From: Cristatella mucedo
Taxonomy: Eukaryota; Bryozoa; Phylactolaemata; Cristatellidae
Reading direction: 5' to 3'
Assembly (NCBI GenBank): GCA_009760855.2
Contig: WPIO01000042.1
Coordinates: forward strand, 160,001-224,000
DNA length: 64,000 nucleotides
The notes beneath the pieces were generated by a model. It worked only from the letters and a program-made list of their open reading frames with translations. It ran no database searches and was not told the origin of the DNA. Below, in pieces: positions 57,588-64,000 of the stretch. Every line of letters begins with the position of its first letter. Position 1 is the first letter of the stretch. The position numbers and the translations under genes are program-made.

Positions 57588-58390
57588 CTTTCTGACTGCT
57601 GCTTCACCTTCCGCCTCTGTTTATCCACTGCCACTCTTAGCACACTCTTAAAGCTGTTATTCTAATTTACAGGGAAAAGTCGTAATTCTGTTGAACCCTT
57701 TTAGTTAAACATCAAGCGCAAAATGCGCACTGCTATCAAATGCAGCTCAACTATGGAAGTTAGCGTAAAGAGCCGTCACACATAAGCGTCCATTAACTAT
57801 GGAGCACATCAGTAAAAACCACTGAACATACAAAACGCGCTATCGACTGCAAGCGACGCGTTTTTGCGAATAGACGCCATAGCTACACAGTGTTTGCATA
57901 TACTCTGTGGAGCGATCCATTTAGAGGCAACATTTACATTAACCGCGTACATAAGTGACCATTAATTGAGGAGGCACCCAAAAACCCTTACCAAGTTAAA
58001 TAGCCCTCGCATCACTAACCGCGTATTTTTGCGAGGAAACGTAAATGAACCTAGCGATCAATTTCGTAGCCTGGAAATTGGCTCGGATGGATCTACAACT
58101 CAACCTCACTGGGCGTGGCACAAAGTCAATTTCTTAGCTCGCCATTTTCTGTTACTGATCACTTTCACCGTTAGGTTAAGACAAACTTTTCGGGAGAGCT
58201 GGTGCTCAGCGATATCAGGCACGCCACTAAACACGCCACTCGCAAGCCTCTTAGATACTCAAAAAAGAGAAGACGTTTTCACCACCATTTTGAAAGTCTG
58301 AGGCTGCAAACTTAAGGCGCCCAGCTCCGCTTTACCCTTTAGGCCTGCTTTAAAAAGATATCTATTTTACTAGCTTCGAAAGCACGATCT
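57588..58390. other. Unassigned sequence
   Basis: A 111-codon plus-strand frame at 57966-58301 shows no recognisable domain. Nothing else seen. Confidence 0.35.
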
Positions 58391-59060
58391 TCCCCCAGAG
58401 AAAACGATACCGCCGCCGCCCCCCCCCCCACTGGCAAACCGACACTTCACTGAACGTGCGCGTCAAAGCGTTCCCGTGCTAGCCGACTCTCTAGCCCGAG
58501 TCTGAGAAAGCGGTCATCGCTTCTGGGGAACGCCTCGAATCCGCGCGCCGACCGCTCGCCGCCTGACGAGGACCGCTCGCGTAGCTCGCCCATTCTGGCA
58601 GCCGCCGCCGGGCCTCTGGCGGCGGGGGGGGGGGCGCAACAAGGGCGGCTCCATAGATGCACTGGTAGTTGGCCCACCCACCCACCCATCCACCGAGGAT
58701 CCGCGCCCGAGCGACCGGCAGCGATGCGGCTGCAGCTCGGCATCTGTGGGCGACTCGCCACCGCTAGAGGTCGCCGGAGGTCGTCGCTGGCTAGAAGTCT
58801 TCGGGGCCGATTTCAACGAAGTGGGTCTTCGGCTCGAAATGCGCATGCAAATTCAGTACCGCGGCCCGCCACCCCGCCTGCAAGGGACCGCAGTCAGGCA
58901 TTGGGAGCTCGCACCGACGGGGGCGCCGCCCTTTCAGCATCCGCCTATACCCCCGGAGAGGGGCCGCTCCGATGAAGACAGAAGAGAGACGGCGAAGCCG
59001 TCAGGAGGCGCCGACTGGCCAGCCGCTTTGGTCTCTCTGCGGCGGCGAACGTAGTTCATC
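58391..59060. promoter_or_regulatory. CpG-rich island without an identified gene
   Basis: Sharply GC- and CpG-rich, with homopolymer c and g runs at 58422-58431 and 58624-58632. Long open frames overlap on both strands in several phases, which is expected from composition alone. It could be the 5' end of an unseen gene or a detached promoter. Confidence 0.35.
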
Positions 59061-59138
59061 TGCTTTTGGAAAAAAGAAATTGCAGACTCATCTGATAGCG
59101 GACGCCGGTTTGGCGTACAATCGGTATTCAGCCCTCGG

Positions 59139-59310
59139 TGAGTCGCAATGGCTCACCAGGTAAGGCGGTTGCTTTTCACGACCTCGGCCCTGAGATCGTG
59201 GGTTCGAATCCTGTGGCGAGCGATCCTTTATCGCCACTGCAAGCGGTGGTGATAGCCATAAAGACTCTTCTGTCGCTATACAAAAAGAGGCTGTTAAATC
59301 AGCTAGTATT
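59139..59310 (+). mobile_element. SINE-1 (tRNA-derived), well-preserved copy
   Basis: ggtgagtcgcaatggctcac, caggtaaggcggttgc, B-box gggttcgaatcctgtgg, gagcgatcctttatcgcc and 3' gaggctgttaaatcagct. Confidence 0.92.
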
Positions 59311-59627
59311 TATTTCTTTATTTTTATTTAGACCTTTACAAGGCGCGGTTATCCCCCACCCCAACTCGGAGAACCCGAATCTCCGAACCGAAGTAATGGG
59401 AAAGAGGCCCGCAAGAGAGCATCCCGTTTGACGAAGCTGAAGCTGCAACCGGTAGACTCCCTGCCCAGCAGGCGTGCTTAAAAAGATATAAATATCAAAC
59501 TCATTTGTAGCAATCCGGCGCTTCACATGCGCCGCTTCGCTCGAGCCCACGATCTCGGTCGTCTAAGGTGGGTACGATGACCCCTGGGTCAGATCGGAAC
59601 CTATTAAAACAAATTCGAAGCCTCCGG
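59311..59627. other. Mostly unassigned, with a SINE-2 scrap
   Basis: About 59510-59580 resembles antisense SINE-2 (ggcgcttcacatgcgccg, ctcgagcccacgatctcgg). The rest is unassigned. Confidence 0.45.
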
Positions 59628-59885
59628 AGCCGTCTGTAACTCCACGAAGCGGCAAAGATTAAGTGGGTGTTACGCAGGAGAGTTTTCTTTAGCGAACTCA
59701 CAGCCTGTTCGCGGCTTTCGGTACGCGTGCGGTAACTTCAGCTCGTGCAATAAAAAGAGAACGTGAGAAGCATTGATTAAGTCAGGAGGGCAGTTTAGGA
59801 AGTGAGTGGCGTGGAAATAGCAGCTCAGGACGGCTGAAAAGGATAACTCGTAGTCAGCAGCAGGAGCGTACAAGTAATTGCATAG
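59628..59885 (-). mobile_element. LINE-B 3' fragment
   Basis: gccgtctgtaactccacgaa, gtgggtgttacgcaggagag and gcggctttcggtacgc at the antisense 3' end, then a C-terminal frame (59873-59670, ADYELSFSAVLSCYFHATHF). Confidence 0.85.
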
Positions 59886-60329
59886 GCCCTAAGCCCCGAC
59901 TCGTACGTCCTGAAACGCAAACCCGAAACCCTATGACGAAAAGAGATTGAGAAACGTGTTTCTTCATTTTCTAAATACCTATATAAACAGACGCTGGACC
60001 CCGTGTTTAACTTCCTGCTGTGGGCACACTGCTCACCAAAGAAACTTTGCAGTCTCTATGAATAATCGACGCCTTATTAGTTGCGTAGGTACCTTCTGGG
60101 CCCGGTAGTTCCCTCCATGAAGACCAGTAGTGCATCTACGATGACCTGTAGCACCCAGTTCGACGCCGCGACGGCTGTGGGTGGTATTTTTGAAGACGAA
60201 TGGATGCATTAGTAGCTGCCTGTACGGAAGGCGTCTGAAACCATTTGTATTAGATTACCATATTGCTGAGTGCCTAGCGAGGTGACGGCACCCGATATTT
60301 GACTGCAGCTATAGCTAGCTATGTTAGGC
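59886..60329. other. Unassigned sequence
   Basis: No feature recognised. Confidence 0.35.
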
Positions 60330-61326
60330 TCTTCTTATTGTCCAGCCGAGAACAGGCTTGTTACTTTCTCAAATTGAATGGCGGTAAAATCGACTTACTA
60401 GACATGGTTAAGCCTAATGTGACTCCTAAATTGGAAAGTTTAGCGTTCAAAATTGGCTCTGACAGCCCGCTTCCTGTAGCATCTACACGAAATCTCGGTG
60501 TCCTATTCCAAAATGACCTTTCACTAGACGTTTACATCAGCTCCACAATCACAGCTACCGACTTTCAGCCTCGTCATTTGGAAAAAGTCCGGGTCTTCTT
60601 TAACAGGGATACCATGTCCAAGTTTGTACATGCATTTGCGACATCCAGTCTTGACTTCTGCAACTGACAGCTTGCTGGTCTACCAGCCAGTACAATCAGG
60701 CGCTTACAGCTGGTGCAAAACTCTGCAGCTAGGCTTGTCTGTCGCGAGCTTCTCAGTTGCCACATCGCACCACTTCTCGCCGACCTGCACTGGCTACCAG
60801 TCAAGCAACGCATCGACTTAAAAGTTTTTTTACTCACTTTCAGGTCCCTTCATTCTTTGACTCCAGCCTACCTATCAGATGTACTGCCCCAACAGTCTAA
60901 GCATCGTAACAGCCACTTTTCAGAATCTAACTTTTTACCTACATCTTGTACAAACCTCAAATCCTTTGGAGACCGTGACTGTAGTTCGCATACTCTCAAA
61001 GCTTGGAACTCGATCCCGGCTTGTGTAACGACATCTCCTGAATTGACCACATTTAAAAAGAAATTAAAAGCGCACCTATTGATCGAAGCATTTGGTTGGT
61101 CGCTGCGATTCGTCCTCTATGCGCTTCTTCGCGTTGGCACTAACCACACTTGCATGCTGACGCTGTGCATGTCACTTCTAACCGTGCTATGCTTGTTGTC
61201 GTTGAGCATGCTACCACTCACCGCTCGACAATGCTACCTTTGCAGCATATGTAAAGTGCCTAGAAAGAAATTGCGTTCTCTGAGGGCGTTATATCAAATG
61301 TATCTTCTTCTTATTATTATTATTAA
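60330..61326 (+). mobile_element. LINE-A RT C-terminal half with 3' tail
   Basis: Frame 60299-60667 (LKLNGGKIDLLDMVKPN, RNLGVLFQNDLSLDVYISST) is broken by a TGA at 60666. A second frame continues in another phase, 60713-61330 (205 residues: LLADLHWLPVKQRIDLKVFL, LKSFGDRDCSSHTLKAWNS). The hairpin and (tta)n tail end at about 61326. One of the least damaged C-terminal copies. Confidence 0.9.
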
Positions 61327-61336
61327 GTAGATACAA

Positions 61337-61437
61337 TAAATAAATATAATTCATTTGCATAGCGCCCAAAGAAAATTTAATCTCTATTCAGGCACTTCAC
61401 ATATGCCGCCGGGCTCCAGCCCACGACCTCGACAAGA
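61337..61437 (-). mobile_element. SINE-2, copy
   Basis: Antisense tail aaataaatataattcatttg, hairpin atagcgcccaaagaaaattt and ctattcaggcacttcacata, then gggctccagcccacgacctcg. The head is missing at the junction with LINE-B. Confidence 0.85.
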
Positions 61438-62383
61438 CATTGTTTGGGGGTGAGCCACTAAATGACGATACAACCGAACTGCTGCTCATAGGACACCTTA
61501 AGCGTGTGGCTGGATTAAAAGACTTTGCTCTTCTAATAGGTGATGCTGTCGTGCGACTATCGCCACGTGGTCGAAATTTAGGTGTCATTTTCGACAGCTG
61601 CCTAAATCTTAAAAGCTCCATTCAGAAGACTGCTTCTACAGATTGCCATCACGTCCGATCCCTATCTGAGATTAGGAGCTGTCTTCCACAGTGGCTCGGA
61701 CAAAATCAATTAGCTCCTTAGTTCTGTCTTGGCTTGATTATTGTAATTCCCTTTGGGCTGGGCTACCAAGTAAAGCAACTAGGCCACTGCAGCTGGCTAT
61801 GACTATGGCTGCAAGGATAGTCTTCAAGTCCCAGAGGTTTGAGCCCGTGTCTCTTGCTAAAAGAGCTAGGATGGCTGCCGGTTGATCAAAGGATACAGAG
61901 CCAAGTTTTTACGTTGGCCCATGAGGCCCGCCACGGCTTGGCTCCTTCATGCCTAGCTGAACTGCTGCACCAGTTTCAGCCTCCTCGCGCCCTCAGGTCC
62001 TGTGTGGACAATAAATTAGCTGTCCCATTCCTCCACTTAAAGACAGTTGGCGACAGAAGCTTTAGCTCTGCAGGTCCTAGACTGTGGAACTCGCTTCCAC
62101 AATTCTTACGCAACGACATCTATTCTCCAACTGCTGACTATGGCACATCTTTTTCAGCGGTCCTGAACTGCTACTTCCACGCTACTCACTACCTCAACTG
62201 CTCTCCTAACTCTGCTATGCTTCCCACTTTCTCTTTGTTGCTTGAGATGAAGTCTGTTGACTACCGAATGCGTATCGAAAGCCGCTTAGGCTGTGAGTGC
62301 GCTATACAAAACTCTCCTTCGTAACACCCACTCAGTCTGTATGGCTTTGTGGAGTTACAGACGGAGATACATTACATTACCTT
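61438..62383 (+). mobile_element. LINE-B C-terminal half with 3' end
   Basis: Frames 61440-61721, 61691-61885 and 61839-62324 follow each other with shifts: LLIGHLKRVAGLKDFALLIG; SLVLSWLDYCNSLWAGLPSK; then an open 161-residue C-terminal frame with VGDRSFSSAGPRLWNSLPQF. It ends gtggagttacagacggagat and acattacatta. Nearly identical to the LINE-B copy at 14673 over the last ~400 bases. Confidence 0.9.
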
Positions 62384-62460
62384 AACCATTGGGCCAATAT
62401 CAATGAGATTTAAGTTTCCTGACTGCGAATGGATAATAATTATTATTCCTGTTATTAATT
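62384..62460 (+). mobile_element. Reversed SINE-head/tail cassette after LINE-B
   Basis: ccttaaccattgggccaata is the reverse complement of the SINE-2 head. It is joined directly to a tail in the opposite sense (gagatttaagtttcctgac, then tgcgaatggataataattat). The same cassette follows the LINE-B 3' end at 55520-55600 on the other strand. Confidence 0.6.
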
Positions 62461-62780
62461 TAGGAAGGGGTAATAAAAACTAGGCACACCAAACCAATTA
62501 TTTTATGAACATGCAAGAGATTATGGTTCCTGAACGTTTAGATGGTATAAAAAGCCCAACCCAAGCATTTGTAACATAATGCTTGCTTTCTAACCTATAT
62601 ATACGTAAAGAGCCTAGCAAGAGATTTTATGCACTATTAAAAGTCCTTATGATTAATATTAATGATTTTGTAAATATTCGCTTTTATTTCAACTAAGAAT
62701 TGGAGTACAATACCGATGCGAGCGCTGTATAATCCTTTGCCAGCAACGCGCGAGCCGCGCTAGTCTTATCTGTTTTTTCA
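62461..62780. other. Unassigned AT-rich sequence
   Basis: No feature recognised. Confidence 0.35.
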
Positions 62781-63250
62781 GCGCATAAGCTCGCCCCGTC
62801 TTTTGAAATAGATCCTACTGAGTTTCGTATGTGCTAATTTTTTCGCCTTAGGCAAAGGACGCGCGCGAGCTTTATTTGGAGTCAGGTTGTCTGTCGCAAG
62901 CACCCGCACAGCGACCGCCGACTCCCGCCCAGACCAGCGACGGGTCAGCCATCCGGCGACGACCTTGACCGTGGTGATCCCGCTATCCGGTTCGAAAAAA
63001 GGCGCCCGTCCGATGTGTGTGTGTGTGTTGTCGGTTATCCTAAGCATTGCTGTCGCTCTTCACCGAAGTTGTTTCAGCCGGAGCATTCGAGTTGGGCTTT
63101 TGAATTTTTGAACGACTCCGTGTCGCACCGATCTGACCCGGACGACGCTCGCGCTTGATATCAAGCCAACAGAGCCGCCGGACGTCCCGCGAGTCCGATT
63201 CGCAGACTGTGCGCTCCCGTCGACGCGGGAAAGCAGACGGCGGCCTAACG
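62781..63250 (+). promoter_or_regulatory. CpG-rich 5' region of the right-edge gene
   Basis: CpG density rises from about 62750 up to the start codon at 63251. A short (gt)n run lies at 63017-63028. No TATA box recognised. Confidence 0.45.
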
Positions 63251-63368
63251 ATGGGGTTTGACTTCGTCATACCGCATCGCAAGGACGACCTTCTCAACAA
63301 GTCCGGAATCAACCACTACGTGGTCGACGATGTGCTACCGCTGCGCGTCCTGCCCGGACTCCTGCAAG
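63251..63368 (+). CDS. Right-edge gene, coding exon 1 (unrecognised protein)
   Basis: ATG in good context (aacgATGG) opens MGFDFVIPHRKDDLLNKSG, then INHYVVDDVLPLRVLPGLLQ. The exon ends CAAG|gtgagc, phase 1. An in-frame extension upstream lacks an ATG, so this start is preferred. The three exons splice in frame and give about 84 residues before the window continues, which strongly supports a real gene. I do not recognise the family. The sequence is hydrophilic to amphipathic, without a signal peptide. Confidence 0.72.
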
Positions 63369-63505
63369 GTGAGCGCCTCGCGGCCCATGACGGGGCGACC
63401 GACGGCTAGCGGTCTGGCTCACGCTCGCTCGCCTCGCCGGCGCGCGCGCGCGAAGCCGCCGCCGTTTCGCCCGTAGGCCAGCGTCGAGCGTCTGAACGTT
63501 TGCAG

Positions 63506-63581
63506 AGTTCAAGCAGAAGCTGCGGGCGGGCGCCGGCTCTGCCATAATAAGCTCGTTCGACGCCTTTTTCAGCGTCCTCGT
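63506..63581 (+). CDS. Right-edge gene, coding exon 2
   Basis: Acceptor gtttgcag. The first two bases complete a glutamate codon, then FKQKLRAGAGSAIISSFDAF and FSVL follow. The donor is CGT|gtaagt, phase 2. A nearby gtgtaa would be an alternative, but only the chosen donor fits exon 3 in frame with consensus. Confidence 0.7.
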
Positions 63582-63734
63582 GTAAGTAAGCACGCGCTCG
63601 CGCTAAGCTGACGCTTGCCCGCCGCTGGCGAGCTCGCTCGCTGCCGGCCGTCGGCCTAGATGCCCCGGGCCGTTCGCTCTGCCCATCGCCGTCTTTCAGC
63701 TCGGTCCTCGCGGCGCCGCCGCCGCTCGTTGCAG

Positions 63735-63793
63735 AAATATGGGCAACGCGGGCAGCGACATGAAAGAGCTGGCGCTCGACCTTATCGTGAAGG
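63735..63793 (+). CDS. Right-edge gene, coding exon 3
   Basis: Acceptor ctcgttgcag. One base completes a valine, then NMGNAGSDMKELALDLIVK, donor AAGG|gtaggt, phase 1. The helix-like pattern of exons 2-3 would fit an alpha-helical repeat protein, but this is only an impression. No further exon seen up to 64000. Confidence 0.65.
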
Positions 63794-64000
63794 GTAGGTG
63801 TGCTGCTGGCTGTCTGGCGGAGCAGCGGCTCGGGCGCGGCTGCTGAACGACTGCCGGGCACCGTCCGGCATGCCCGGCGTGCGTCCGGCGTGAGCACGCT
63901 GAGCGCCCCACCTAGCTAGTGCACTGCCTTCGTGCTGTTGCTACTGCTGACGGCACATCGCTGTGAGGCGGAGGGGCGTGGTGGAGGAGTTCGGAGGCAG

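Noticed and set aside
58447-58846. Overlapping open frames on the minus strand at the 58.5-kb island
   Set aside because: Several phases are open at once, as expected for GC-rich DNA; no recognisable protein.

Overview
The window is animal nuclear DNA: spliced metazoan signalling genes sit in a thick bed of LINEs, tRNA-derived SINEs and DNA transposons. Two genes are identified by protein sequence. One is a complete Cdc42 GTPase (minus strand, four coding exons, 41291-53589, 191 residues). The other is one exon of a SHP2/corkscrew-type tyrosine phosphatase (minus strand, 1516-1638). Cdc42 differs from the almost invariant vertebrate protein at many positions in its C-terminal half, so I infer an invertebrate; I cannot name the species. 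A third gene starts at the right edge (plus strand, from 63251). Its three exons splice in frame, but I do not recognise the protein.

Layout: 0.1-1.5 kb is a duplicated block with a 16-bp minisatellite, next to the SHP2-type exon. 2-24 kb is mostly fragments of two non-LTR retrotransposon families. LINE-A has an L2/CR1-like endonuclease and RT and a hairpin 3' tail ending in (TTA)n. LINE-B is a different RT lineage with an (ACATT)n tail. Two SINE families are mixed in. A degenerate ~180-bp satellite lies at 20.9-22.0 kb, and an unrecognised protein-coding sequence, 'family N', at 22.85-23.75 kb. 25.0-29.0 kb repeats, in the same order and orientation, pieces of 0.1-24 kb; this looks like a large tandem duplication whose second copy has been cut down by deletions. 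A third, decayed family N copy is at 29.2-30.3 kb. 31989-35177 is an almost intact hAT transposon with a perfect 8-bp target duplication and one nonsense codon. 35-40 kb is more SINE and LINE debris.

40.4-55 kb is the Cdc42 locus. Its 9.4-kb first intron holds an AT-rich hAT-type MITE, a LINE-B fragment, a decayed Tc1-like transposase, several LINE-A pieces, a SINE and long CT/GT microsatellites. A GC-rich, CpG-rich stretch lies upstream of its start codon. 55-62.4 kb contains SINEs, LINEs and a hAT element whose ends match the SPIN/URR1 family known for horizontal transfer among animals, itself interrupted by a LINE-A copy. 62.8-64 kb is a CpG-rich 5' region leading into the right-edge gene.

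How the parts relate: Cdc42 and SHP2 both act in receptor-to-cytoskeleton signalling, but nothing here shows that they are functionally linked. The repeats do relate to each other. The SINE-2 tail copies the LINE-A hairpin tail, which suggests mobilisation by the LINE-A machinery, and the nesting gives relative ages. Boundaries of repeat fragments are estimates by eye, generally good to about 10-30 bases.
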